NCBI GenBank assembly: GCA_964547585.1
Contig: CAZJOI010000009.1
Coordinates: 1 to 26,152, forward strand
DNA from: CAZSCF01 sp964547585
GTDB lineage: Bacteria; Patescibacteriota; Minisyncoccia; Moranbacterales; UBA2206
Reading direction: 5' to 3'
DNA length: 26,152 nt
The notes under the pieces were generated by a model, which made no database searches, was not told the DNA's origin, and saw nothing but the letters and a program-made list of their open reading frames with translations. Shown in pieces: positions 15,250 to 22,591 of the stretch. Both the position numbers and the translations under genes were made by a program. How positions within the stretch are numbered: the first letter of the stretch is position 1; every line of letters starts with the position of its first letter.

Positions 15250-16734
15250 GATTATATAATCGACGAATTAAAAAAGCAGATTGAAAATTTTGAAACCAAA
15301 ACCCAGACAGAAAAAGTCGGAACAGTCATCGAGGTGGGAGATGGCGTAGCCAAAATTTCTGGTCTATCAGATGTGATGGCTTCAGAAATGTTGGAGTTTT
15401 CAGGTGGGATTTTTGGCGTGGCTTTGAATCTGGAGGAGGGACAAATCGGTGCTATGATTTTGGGAAAATTCGAAAACATTAAAGAAGGCGACATTGTGAA
15501 GTCAACCGGTAAAATTCTTTCTGTGCCAGTCGGAGACGAAATAATTGGCAGGGTTGTTAATCCATTGGGCATAGCCATCGATGGCAAGGGGAAAATTGAA
15601 TCAAGTATATTTTATCCGGTGGAAAAAATTGCTCCAGGCGTTATCTCTCGAAAATCAGTTAGTGTGCCAGTGCAAACTGGGATCAAAGCCATCGATGCAC
15701 TTATTCCAATTGGGAGAGGGCAAAGAGAACTGATTATTGGTGATCGCCAAGTTGGGAAAACAGCCATTGCGGTTGACACGATTATCAATCAAAAAGGACA
15801 GGACTTGATTTGTATCTATGTGGCGATTGGGCAAAAAGAATCTAAGGTTGCCAGAATCAAAGCAGAACTAGAAAAACATGGAGCTATGGAGCATACTATC
15901 ATTGTGGTGGCCGGTGCTTCTGATTCAGCTTCACTTTCATTCATTGCTCCTTACGCCGGTTGTGCGATGGGGGAATATTTTATGGACAAAGGCAAAGACG
16001 TTTTGATTATTTATGATGATCTCAGTAAGCACGCTTGGGCCTATCGTCAAATTTCTTTGATCCTAAAAAGACCTCCGGGACGCGAAGCTTATCCGGGAGA
16101 TATTTTCTATTTGCATTCCAGACTTTTGGAAAGATCAGCTCGCTTGGATGAAAAATTTGGGGGTGGATCAATTACAGCCTTGCCTGTCATTGAAACACAA
16201 GCTGGGGACGTTTCGGCTTACATTCCGACTAATGTTATTTCCATTACAGACGGACAGATTTATTTGGAATCCGATTTATTCTACAAAGGTATTCGTCCAG
16301 CGTTAAATGTTGGTCTTTCGGTTTCTCGGGTGGGATCAGCTGCTCAGACCAAGGCGATGAAAAAAGTGGCTGGAAAATTACGTTTGGATTTGGCGCAGTT
16401 CCGAGAATTGGAAGCCTTTGCGCAATTCGGATCAGATTTGGATGAAGCCACCAGAAAACAAATCGAAAGAGGCAAAAGAACCGTGGAAATTTTAAAGCAA
16501 GATCAATACGAACCAATGCCAGTGGAAAATCAAACAGCTATTTTGTATGCTCTCTCAAGTGGATTTTTGGATGATGTGGCCGTCGAAAAAATAAAAAGTT
16601 GGGAAAATGATTTCCAAAAGTTTATGAATACTCAGCAAAAAGAATTTATGCAAGAACTGGGAAAGAAAAAAGAATTGACTGAGGAAATTGTCAAAAAATT
16701 GGAAAAAGCGATAAAAGAATTTAAAGAAACATAC
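15250..16734 (+). CDS. atpA: ATP synthase F1 subunit alpha (both ends in gaps)
   Basis: Alpha is the non-catalytic nucleotide-binding subunit of the F1 hexamer. The 495 visible residues begin IIDELKKQIENFE, so only roughly ten N-terminal residues are missing. VGTVIEVGDGVAKISGL opens the beta-barrel domain, and Walker A is GDRQVGKT at visible residues 154-161. GREAYPGDIFYLHSRLLERSA is the ATP synthase alpha signature, followed by SITDGQIYL. The C-terminal helical domain runs into the second gap at EFKETY. A frame computed from 15013 through the Ns is not real; coding starts after the gap. Confidence 0.96.
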
Positions 16735-16834
16735 NNNNNNNNNNNNNNNNNNNNNNNNNNNNNNNNNNNNNNNNNNNNNNNNNNNNNNNNNNNNNNNNNN
16801 NNNNNNNNNNNNNNNNNNNNNNNNNNNNNNNNNN
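16735..16834. other. Assembly gap (100 N)
   Basis: A 100-N placeholder covering the end of atpA and the first few codons of atpG. Confidence 0.95.
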
Positions 16835-17773
16835 AAAAGAAGAATAAAGTCCAATAAAAATATTGGAAAAATTACTCGAGCGATGGAGATGGTTTCGGCT
16901 GCCAAAATGAGGAAAGCTGTTTCGGGCGTGTTGCAAGTAAGAGAATATGCCCACAGCGCTTGGAGTATTTTGACGAATCTTTCCAGAATTTTTGAAAAAT
17001 ACGAAAAGAAACTTTTAGCTGTGCGTGAAGTTAAAAATGTTTTGGCGATTTTGGTGACTTCTAACCGTGGACTTTGTGGATCGTTTAATTCTCAAATTTT
17101 CAAAAAGGTTAAAGACGAAGTTTCTAATCCGGAAAAATTGAAAATCAATAGAGTTGGAACAAAAAAAATAGAATCCAATATTCCTAATGACAAATTGAAA
17201 ATCGACTTTATTACCGTCGGACGCAAGGGGGACAATATGGTTAAAAAAATGAAGAAGGAAATTGTGGCTACTTTCCCTGAATCAATGTTTGTGCCGAGGA
17301 TGAGTGATGCGAGGGCTATCAGAAGAATTGTTATTGATGAATATGTGGCAGAAAAATATGACAAAGTAGTTATTTTTTATACAGATTATGTTTCCACACT
17401 CAAACAGGAAACACGTGTGCGACAAATTTTGCCGGTTTCCAAAATTGATTTGGAAAAACAAATTGCTGAAATGGATGTTTTGGCCAGAGAATATGGCTTA
17501 GATGAACCAGTTATAGAATATAAAATCGAACCTTATCCAAAAAAAGTTTTGAAAGCGATCTTTCCGCGCTTGATTGAAATGCAAATTTATCATGCCATGC
17601 TCGAAGCGAATGCTTCCAAGGAAGCGTCGCGTATGATGGCTATGAGAAGCGCCACCGATGCCGCCAAGGAGATGGTAGATGATTTGACACTGGCCTACAA
17701 TCAAATTAGACAATCGAAAATTACTCAGGAAATTTCAGAAATATCCGCCGGCCGAGCAGCGCTGGAAAACTAA
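16835..17773 (+). CDS. atpG: ATP synthase F1 subunit gamma (5' partial)
   Basis: Gamma is the central rotor shaft. Coding is open from the first base after the gap: KRRIKSNKNIGKITRAMEMV matches the gamma N-terminus, so only about the first eight residues are lost and the ATG at 16883 is internal. The Rossmann-like core has LVTSNRGLCGSFNSQIFK, and the C-terminal helix has EASRMMAMRSATDAAKEM and LAYNQIRQSKITQEISEI, the signature region. The 312 visible residues are slightly longer than average, with extra sequence near residues 95-125 (VGTKKIESNIPNDKLK). It is followed by the DUF559 element. Confidence 0.95.
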   Translation, partial: KRRIKSNKNIGKITRAMEMVSAAKMRKAVSGVLQVREYAHSAWSILTNLSRIFEKYEKKLLAVREVKNVLAILVTSNRGLCGSFNSQIFKKVKDEVSNPEKLKINRVGTKKIESNIPNDKLKIDFITVGRKGDNMVKKMKKEIVATFPESMFVPRMSDARAIRRIVIDEYVAEKYDKVVIFYTDYVSTLKQETRVRQILPVSKIDLEKQIAEMDVLAREYGLDEPVIEYKIEPYPKKVLKAIFPRLIEMQIYHAMLEANASKEASRMMAMRSATDAAKEMVDDLTLAYNQIRQSKITQEISEISAGRAALEN

Positions 17774-17786
17774 AATAAAAAATATC

Positions 17787-17825
17787 TTCCTCTCATTCTG
17801 GGAGAGGAGTAAGAGGAGAGGAAAA
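17787..17825 (+). repeat. Left flanking GC-rich repeat of the DUF559 unit
   Basis: CCTCTC and GAGAGG form a hairpin around ATTCTGG, followed by AGTAAGAGGAGAGG. It ends seven bases before the DUF559 ATG and supplies GGAG-like purines that may serve as its ribosome binding site. Confidence 0.65.
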
Positions 17826-17832
17826 TTAAAAA

Positions 17833-18165
17833 ATGAAAATAATAGAAAGATGCAGAAAATTAAGAAAAAATTCCACTCCTCAAGAAATTATTTTTTGGTC
17901 AAGAGTTCGCGCAAAAAGATTTAAAGGATTAAAATTTAAAAGACAATATTCATTAGAAAAATACATAGTTGATTTTATTTGCTTAGAAAAGAAATTAATT
18001 ATTGAATTGGATGGCTGGCAACATAAAGAAGAAAATCAAGAAAGATATGATAAGGAGAGAACAGAATTTTTAGAAAAACTAGGATTTAGGATAATACGAT
18101 TTTGGAACAACGAAATTAATGATAATTTGGAAGGAGTGTTTTTAAAAATAGAAGAATATTTATAG
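17833..18165 (+). CDS. DUF559 family (Vsr-like PD-(D/E)XK fold) putative endonuclease
   Basis: This 110-residue protein matches the DUF559 pattern: an N-terminal basic helix with LRKNSTPQEIIFWSRVRA, then KGLKFKRQYSLEKYIVDF, LIIELDGWQH and a C-terminal LGFRIIRFWNNEI. Asp47 (YIVDF), Glu58 and Asp60 (IELDG) occupy the places of active-site residues in Vsr/PD-(D/E)XK nucleases. Its substrate and function are unknown; family members are often near repeats or mobile DNA. The codons are more AT-rich than the atp genes. It is flanked closely by inverted repeats (the right one begins at the base after the stop) and is not part of any ATP synthase. Confidence 0.85.
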   Translation: MKIIERCRKLRKNSTPQEIIFWSRVRAKRFKGLKFKRQYSLEKYIVDFICLEKKLIIELDGWQHKEENQERYDKERTEFLEKLGFRIIRFWNNEINDNLEGVFLKIEEYL

Positions 18166-18206
18166 TTCCCTCTCCCCATCCCTCTCCTAAAGGAGAGGGG
18201 GATTAG
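18166..18206 (-). repeat. Right flanking GC-rich repeat of the DUF559 unit (inverted)
   Basis: It contains CCCTCTCC/GGAGAGGG around TAAA with an outer CCCTCTCCCC box, the mirror order of the left repeat. It starts immediately after the DUF559 stop codon. Confidence 0.65.
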
Positions 18207-18247
18207 GCTAGTAAAATAATAAATAATTTAAAATTTAGTAAAATAAT

Positions 18248-19651
18248 ATGAAAGGAAAAATATCACAAGTAATCGGGCCAGTTGTAGATGTGGAATTCGA
18301 AAAAGAATTGCCAATGATCTATGATGCACTCGAAATAATTTTTCCGAAGGCTCAACCTTCGGAGAAGGTTGAGCCTTCGGCTGCTGCTCGGTTGGTTTTA
18401 GAAACGGCTCAGCATTTGGGTGGCAACAAAGTGCGCGCGGTAGCTATGGGTTCAACCGATGGACTTCGTCGTGGAATGGAAGTTTTGTCCACGGGGTCTC
18501 CAATTTCCGTACCAGTTGGCGAGGGCGTGCTCGGTCGCATGTTTAATTTGCTCGGCGAGCCAATTGATGGCATCGAAGAAAAAGTTGCGGCCAAAAAGAA
18601 TTTGCCAATTCACAGGGATGCACCAAAATTTGAAGATCAGTCAACACAAGCAGAAATTTTTGAAACCGGAATCAAGGTTATCGATCTTATTTGCCCCTTT
18701 GTTAAAGGAGGCAAGGTCGGACTTTTTGGAGGCGCGGGTGTGGGTAAAACGGTAGTTATTCAGGAGCTCATCAGAAATATTGCGCAAGAGCACGGAGGTT
18801 TTTCCGTTTTTGCTGGAGTTGGCGAAAGGACGCGCGAAGGTAATGACTTGTATCATGAAATGAAATCTTCCGGAGTATTGGACAAAACTGCGCTGGTTTT
18901 TGGACAAATGAATGAACCACCGGGAGCACGTCAACGAGTAGCCCTTTCAGCTTTGACGATGGCAGAATATTTTCGTGATGAAGAAAATAAAGACGTGCTT
19001 TTGTTTGTGGATAATATCTTTCGTTTTACTCAAGCTGGGTCTGAAGTATCGGCTTTGCTTGGTCGCATTCCGTCAGCCGTGGGCTATCAGCCAACCTTGG
19101 CGGAAGAAATGGGTAAGTTGCAAGAGAGAATTACATCAACCAAAAATGGTTCCATCACATCAGTGCAAGCTGTCTATGTACCGGCTGACGATTTGACCGA
19201 TCCGGCACCAGCTACAACTTTTGGCCACTTGGATTCCACGGTTGTGCTTTCCCGAAATCTTTCAGAGTTGGGAATTTATCCGGCAGTTGATCCGTTGGAT
19301 TCCAGTTCAACTATTCTTGATCCAAAAATTGTCGGCGAGGAACACTACCTTGTTGCGCGTGGCGTGCAAAAGGTTTTGCAAAGGTATAAAGATTTGCAAG
19401 ACATTATTGCCATTTTGGGTATGGAAGAACTTTCCGATGAGGACAAAATTGCGGTTTCACGTGCCAGAAAAATTCAGAAATTTTTATCCCAACCATTTTT
19501 CGTAGCTGAACAATTCACGGGTACAGTCGGAAAATATGTGAAGCTAGAAGATACGGTCAAAGGATTCAAAATGATTTTGGATGGGGAAATGGATGAAGTG
19601 CCAGAGCAGGAGTTTTATATGAAAGGAAATATAAGCGAAATCAAAAAGTAG
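18248..19651 (+). CDS. atpD: ATP synthase F1 subunit beta
   Basis: Beta carries the catalytic sites of F1. Walker A is GGAGVGKT (residues 151-158), followed by GERTREGNDLYHEM with the catalytic Glu, LLFVDNIFRFTQAGSEVSALLGR and the ATP-synthase signature PAVDPLDSSS. At 467 residues it is complete. It carries an in-frame insertion of about 12 residues (roughly 32-45, FPKAQPSEKVEPSA) between YDALEI and RLVLE compared with the E. coli protein as I recall it. The insertion is encoded by a perfect palindrome. It lies in the N-terminal crown barrel, away from the active site, so function should survive. Confidence 0.97.
   Translation: MKGKISQVIGPVVDVEFEKELPMIYDALEIIFPKAQPSEKVEPSAAARLVLETAQHLGGNKVRAVAMGSTDGLRRGMEVLSTGSPISVPVGEGVLGRMFNLLGEPIDGIEEKVAAKKNLPIHRDAPKFEDQSTQAEIFETGIKVIDLICPFVKGGKVGLFGGAGVGKTVVIQELIRNIAQEHGGFSVFAGVGERTREGNDLYHEMKSSGVLDKTALVFGQMNEPPGARQRVALSALTMAEYFRDEENKDVLLFVDNIFRFTQAGSEVSALLGRIPSAVGYQPTLAEEMGKLQERITSTKNGSITSVQAVYVPADDLTDPAPATTFGHLDSTVVLSRNLSELGIYPAVDPLDSSSTILDPKIVGEEHYLVARGVQKVLQRYKDLQDIIAILGMEELSDEDKIAVSRARKIQKFLSQPFFVAEQFTGTVGKYVKLEDTVKGFKMILDGEMDEVPEQEFYMKGNISEIKK
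18344..18380 (+). repeat. Perfect 17-bp palindrome inside atpD coding sequence
   Basis: CCGAAGGCTCAACCTTC (18344-18360) is followed by GGA and then the exact reverse complement (18364-18380). Its length (37 bases) matches the extra ~12 codons relative to typical AtpD. It is comparable in concept to Rickettsia palindromic elements inserted in frame. Confidence 0.8.
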
Positions 19652-19665
19652 AACTTTTTAATTTC

Positions 19666-19808
19666 GTAATTTTAAATTCTAAATTTAAAATTTTAAATCA
19701 AATTAAAATTTATAATGTTTCAATGATTAAAAATTTATTCATTTAGATTTCAATTAAAATTTAAAATTTAAAATTGAAAATTAATTTTATGAGTTTACGA
19801 ATAAAATT
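19666..19808. repeat. Repeat copy A: AT-rich palindromic leader plus first codons of atpC
   Basis: The first 46 or so bases (from GTAATTTTAAATTCT) are identical to copy B at 20237. The middle differs by small substitutions and indels. The last part, through ATGAGTTTACGAATAAAATT, is identical again. The copy covers the whole atpD-atpC intergenic leader and the first codons of atpC. Confidence 0.85.
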
Positions 19809-20232
19809 CAAGGTTGTAACTCCAGAGCGTACTGTTTTTCAAGATGAAATTGATCAGGTAACTTTACCAACCACAAATGGAGAGGTAACCGTCTTACCAA
19901 ATCATATGCCATATATTACGGTTCTGGGATCTGGAGAAATTACTCTTAAAAAAGAAGGACAGGAATCAACTCTGGCTGTTTCCGGTGGTTTTGTTGAATT
20001 TAATAAAAATGAAATGGTAGTTTTGGCTGATATGGCTGAGCGTGCCGAAGAGATTGATTTGCAAATGGCGGAAGATGCCAAGAAACGTGCCGAGGAATCA
20101 ATGAAACAAAAAATCACCATGGATGAATCGGAATATGCACTGGTAGCAGCGGCTATTGAAAAAGAATCAGCACGTATTAAAGTTGCCAAGAAACATCATA
20201 CCAAACACGCACCAAATATTAGCAGTCTATAG
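19789..20232 (+). CDS. atpC: ATP synthase F1 subunit epsilon
   Basis: Epsilon caps the gamma shaft and can inhibit hydrolysis. The N-terminal beta-sandwich contains VVTPERTVFQDEIDQVTLPTTNGEVTVLPNHMPY, the standard signature, then GFVEFNKNEMVVLAD. The C-terminal helical hairpin spans about residues 85-135. The ATG at 19789 is used because the family normally starts with a short strand; an upstream in-frame TTG at 19774 would only add repeat-derived residues. It is 147 residues long and the last gene of the ATP synthase set. Its first eight codons (MSLRIKFK) are duplicated on the next gene. Confidence 0.95.
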   Translation: MSLRIKFKVVTPERTVFQDEIDQVTLPTTNGEVTVLPNHMPYITVLGSGEITLKKEGQESTLAVSGGFVEFNKNEMVVLADMAERAEEIDLQMAEDAKKRAEESMKQKITMDESEYALVAAAIEKESARIKVAKKHHTKHAPNISSL

Positions 20233-20236
20233 GTTT

Positions 20237-20386
20237 GTAATTTTAAATTCTAAATTTAAAATTTTAAATCAAATTAAAATTTCCAAATGTTTAAATGATT
20301 AAAAAATTTATTCATTGAGGTTTCAATTAAAATTGAAAATTGAAAATTTAAAATTAATTTTATGAGTTTACGAATAAAATTTAAAT
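20237..20386. repeat. Repeat copy B: duplicated atpC leader and start fused to the next gene
   Basis: It starts four bases after the atpC stop and repeats copy A through the ATG and the codons for MSLRIKFK. Divergence from copy A is confined mostly to the central AT-rich part and the synonymous TTT/AAA changes at the end. Confidence 0.85.
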
Positions 20387-20811
20387 ATAAAGGAATTCAT
20401 CATTGCGAAGCGGTGGTTTTGTCTTGCATTGATTTTAGATTTTGGAAAGAAACTGTTAAATTTGTAGAAAGTGAATTGAAAATAAAAACCTTTGATTTTC
20501 CGTCTTTGCCCGGATCGGCCAAAGCCATTAATGAAAGTAATGATGAGACATTTGTGTTTGGGTGCATAAGTGTTCCCATTGAGCTTCATCATGCGAAAAA
20601 AATTGTCATCATAAATCATCAAGATTGTGGTGCTTATGGCGGATCTGTTAAATTTAATAACGATGAAAAATTAGAACAGGAATTTCATGAAAAAGAGCTC
20701 AATAAAGCCAAGAAAAAGATATTGGGGAAATATCCTGACAAAGAAATAATCTTGATTTATGCAAAGCTTGTTGATGAAAAAGAAGGCATTGAATTTGTAG
20801 TTGTTAGTTAA
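20362..20811 (+). CDS. Beta-carbonic-anhydrase-like protein with atpC-derived start
   Basis: Beta carbonic anhydrases bind zinc through Cys, His and Cys. Here SCIDFRF supplies Cys22 plus the Asp24/Arg26 dyad, and INHQDCGAYGG supplies His86 and Cys89, so the metal site appears intact. At 149 residues it is shorter than classical beta enzymes (about 200) and resembles short carbonic-anhydrase-like proteins of uncharacterised bacteria. The first eight residues are identical to those of AtpC because leader and start were duplicated; the native start was probably replaced. CO2/bicarbonate interconversion in the cytoplasm is the likely activity but not proven. It may be read from the atp transcript. 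Confidence 0.75.
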   Translation: MSLRIKFKYKGIHHCEAVVLSCIDFRFWKETVKFVESELKIKTFDFPSLPGSAKAINESNDETFVFGCISVPIELHHAKKIVIINHQDCGAYGGSVKFNNDEKLEQEFHEKELNKAKKKILGKYPDKEIILIYAKLVDEKEGIEFVVVS

Positions 20812-20864
20812 ATTTGGATAAATTTCTTTGATTTGTAGCCAGTTATCACAAACAAAAAAATCAA

Positions 20865-20901
20865 ACCCTACCCCAACCCTCCCCTTGAAAAGGGGAGGGG
20901 G
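20865..20901 (-). repeat. Solo copy of the GC-rich repeat
   Basis: It has the same order and orientation as the repeat at 18166: CCCTACCCC box, then CCCTCCCCTT/AAGGGGAGGG hairpin with a GA loop. A T7 run begins only ten bases after the stem, so it may also reduce read-through from the carbonic anhydrase gene towards the DGR. Confidence 0.6.
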
Positions 20902-20917
20902 AAAGGAGGTTTTTTTC

Positions 20918-20948
20918 TTGCATACAAAACCAAAAAATATGATATAAT
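20918..20948 (+). promoter_or_regulatory. Candidate extended -10 promoter upstream of the DGR
   Basis: TGATATAAT (20940-20948) is an extended -10 with perfect TATAAT. TTGCAT (20918-20923) is a -35 candidate at the long spacing of 19. Transcription would give a leader of about 295 bases before the DGR target gene. A weaker alternative is TTGAAA (21170) with ATAAAT (21193), 17 apart. Confidence 0.5.
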
Positions 20949-21249
20949 AAAAACAAGTTTGCTTTTCCAAAAAGCAAATGTCAGTTCCAAACAACTACAT
21001 GGATTTTTTGTGGTTGTGTGAGTTTTAAATATACAGGAAAAGGTTAATGCTGAAATCAAAGAAGCAAAAACCGATGGATATAATCAAACCTTCTGCAAGG
21101 CAGATTTTATCGTGAAAAGTTGTTAAAAATCCCAAAAAGGGCTAAAATAACAGCAAATAGATGCAGTCATTGAAATTGATAAATTTGTGCAAATAAATTC
21201 AAAAAAATCATCAAATTAAATTTAGTTAAATTTTTTAATACAAACTCTT
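20949..21249 (+). other. Long untranslated leader of the DGR target
   Basis: No confident gene is present. It holds a TTTGCTTT/AAAGCAAA hairpin (20958-20978), a possible 22-codon leader ORF, and a start-less open frame 21022-21126 (ending FCKADFIVKSC) that may be a gene remnant. The last ~80 bases are very AT-rich. Confidence 0.4.
21047..21115 (+). CDS. Possible 22-residue leader ORF
   Basis: ATG 21047 is preceded by AGGAAAAGG at a good distance, rare in this window. The short lysine-rich peptide (MLKSKKQKPMDII...) has no known relatives that I recognise. It could be a leader peptide or chance. Confidence 0.2.
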   Translation: MLKSKKQKPMDIIKPSARQILS

Positions 21250-22320
21250 ATGCAAAAAATTAAAACAATCTTTGGAAAAATAGCAGTGTTTTTCAGGGAT
21301 TATTACTATCTACTTTTCAAATCGGCGGAGGAGAATAATTTGCGGATTCAAAGATTAAAATTGGGAAATGGAAGTTCAACTTCCATCGGGGATTCCATCG
21401 GAGGACGAAAGGCGGAAAGCTCCGGGGGGGGGGCGCTAAAGGAAGACTGTTCGCTTAAATTCAATTCTTTCACGCATCTCAAAAGATATCAGAGAAGATT
21501 GAGAATAATTACTTCAAGTTCATCTTTCACGGTAGTGTTGGTTTTGGCTATGGTGATCGGATTTCAATTTTGGGGTTCGCTTTCCAAAAGCGCCACTTAC
21601 GGCTGGATCCAGTCAACTTGGAGCGGTGGCGCGGATGTGGCCGCCACTGCCAATCACACTTCCAACCAAACAAATTGGACAAAATATTATTCCAAAGACG
21701 CAACAGTGAGCGCAGGATCGACTGTTTCGCTTTCAACTTCCAGCGGAACGGCCACGCAGACAACCGACGCGGATTTCAATGCCTGGACGAAAACCAACGG
21801 CTATGTCAAAGCGGGAACCAATTCAATCACGCAACTCAAAGCTCCCGGAGCGACTTGCGCGGCGGCGGCGGAATGCGCCAGTGGAATTTGCACCAGCAAT
21901 GTGTGCAAGGGGAAATGGCTTTCGGGATCATGTGCGGGAATTTATGTCTATGCGACAGATTTGGGAACAACGTATCAATGGAAAACAACAAATACTGCTT
22001 GCGCATCACCACAATGTGACGCGACTGAAACTTATTCGGGAACTCCCTATAATCGACTTTCTTTTCTCAATACAGTTGATTTTTCACTCTATCCCGCCAG
22101 AAATGCCTGTAAGGCCGTGGGTGGCAGACTCCCAACTATTGCAGAACTTTCCTGTATATATACGAATAGAGCTGGTTATGGGAATAATTTTCAGTCCGGC
22201 CGCTATTGGTCAAGCACCGAGGCCAATGCGCTCTACGCGTGGTACGTCTACTTCACCAGTGGCAGCGTGGACTACAACAACAGCAAGAGTAGCGCCAACA
22301 ATGTTCGCTGCGTCCGCTAG
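21250..22320 (+). CDS. DGR target: membrane-anchored protein with variable C-type-lectin-like (DUF1566-like) domain
   Basis: The 356-residue protein has a basic cytoplasmic N-terminus, one membrane helix at about residues 92-110 (SFTVVLVLAMVIGFQFWGS) and a Thr/Ser-rich stalk (115-195) starting TYGWIQSTWSGGADV. A four-Cys knot (CAAAAECASGICTSNVCKG, about 200-218) precedes a C-terminal domain from about 265. That domain has ACKAVGGRLPTIAEL, YWSSTE, AWYVYF and VRCVR, the pattern of DUF1566/Lcl domains, which have the C-type-lectin fold used by DGR targets. Its last 43 residues are the variable repeat. The outward-facing domain probably binds ligands on other cells or phage; that role is inferred. 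A G10 tract and a palindrome lie in the N-terminal coding part. Confidence 0.88.
   Translation: MQKIKTIFGKIAVFFRDYYYLLFKSAEENNLRIQRLKLGNGSSTSIGDSIGGRKAESSGGGALKEDCSLKFNSFTHLKRYQRRLRIITSSSSFTVVLVLAMVIGFQFWGSLSKSATYGWIQSTWSGGADVAATANHTSNQTNWTKYYSKDATVSAGSTVSLSTSSGTATQTTDADFNAWTKTNGYVKAGTNSITQLKAPGATCAAAAECASGICTSNVCKGKWLSGSCAGIYVYATDLGTTYQWKTTNTACASPQCDATETYSGTPYNRLSFLNTVDFSLYPARNACKAVGGRLPTIAELSCIYTNRAGYGNNFQSGRYWSSTEANALYAWYVYFTSGSVDYNNSKSSANNVRCVR
21368..21386 (+). repeat. Perfect 8-bp palindrome inside the target gene
   Basis: ATGGAAGT/ACTTCCAT pairs around TCA at codons about 40-46. The core GGAAGTTCAACTTCC resembles GGGAGTTCAGCTCCC at 22784, suggesting one repeat family at both ends of the locus. 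Confidence 0.5.
21424..21433 (+). repeat. G10 homopolymer in the target coding sequence
   Basis: Ten G in a row encode Gly59-Gly61 plus the start of an Ala codon. Any one-base change would shift the frame upstream of the membrane helix and variable domain. Confidence 0.9.
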
Positions 22321-22321
22321 G
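22188..22321 (+). repeat. DGR variable repeat (VR)
   Basis: These 134 bases align without gaps to the TR at 22592-22725 (offset 404). There are 19 mismatches, and every one is at an A in the TR: ten read G in VR, five T and four C. Fifteen of twenty Asn codons of the TR are altered. The last 28 bases are identical in both, with the stop codon, and would be the initiation (IMH-like) end. Confidence 0.95.
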
Positions 22322-22371
22322 CAATAGTAAAAATGGAGAATTTGGAAAATTTGAATTTTGGTATTTTTATT

Positions 22372-22385
22372 CCGCCGTTAGGCGG
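22372..22385 (+). promoter_or_regulatory. GC hairpin downstream of the VR
   Basis: CCGCC and GGCGG pair around the tetraloop GTTA, 50 bases after the VR. Several DGRs have a short GC hairpin with a four-base loop after the VR that aids target recognition. This one is more distant than usual, so it may instead be a transcript hairpin. Confidence 0.4.
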
Positions 22386-22591
22386 TGAAAATAAAATTAA
22401 TAATTAAAATAAAAAATAATCGCCGGATTTTCGGATAGTGCAGTGCGGATGCGCAAAGCTTCCGAAAGAGAACAGCTAAAAATCTATTGCGCTCCCGCCG
22501 CATTTTGCCAAACAACGGCATTGTGCATAGTAAGTCAGACATTCTCATTTTACTAATATTGGAATGTCGGAGAATGTAAAAGTGCGGGAGG

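Larger units (their letters stand above)
17787..18206 (+). mobile_element. Candidate mobile unit: DUF559 endonuclease gene between inverted GC-rich repeats
   Basis: The left repeat 17787-17825 and right repeat 18166-18206 are inverted relative to each other: the reverse complement of the right one gives the same order of hairpin followed by a GGAGAGG box. Only the DUF559 gene lies inside. The unit splits atpG from atpD, which are normally adjacent. Related repeat copies occur at 13606-13688 and 20865-20901. The arrangement is seen directly; mobility is inferred by analogy with REP/RAYT systems. Confidence 0.5.

Noticed and set aside
16883..16885. ATG 16883 as the atpG start
   Set aside because: Sixteen upstream codons after the gap encode the conserved gamma N-terminus.
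21779..22327. 182-residue ORF overlapping the target gene in another frame
   Set aside because: It is a shadow of the GC-richer target gene; it shows no protein-like motifs, while the main frame has TM and lectin-like signatures.
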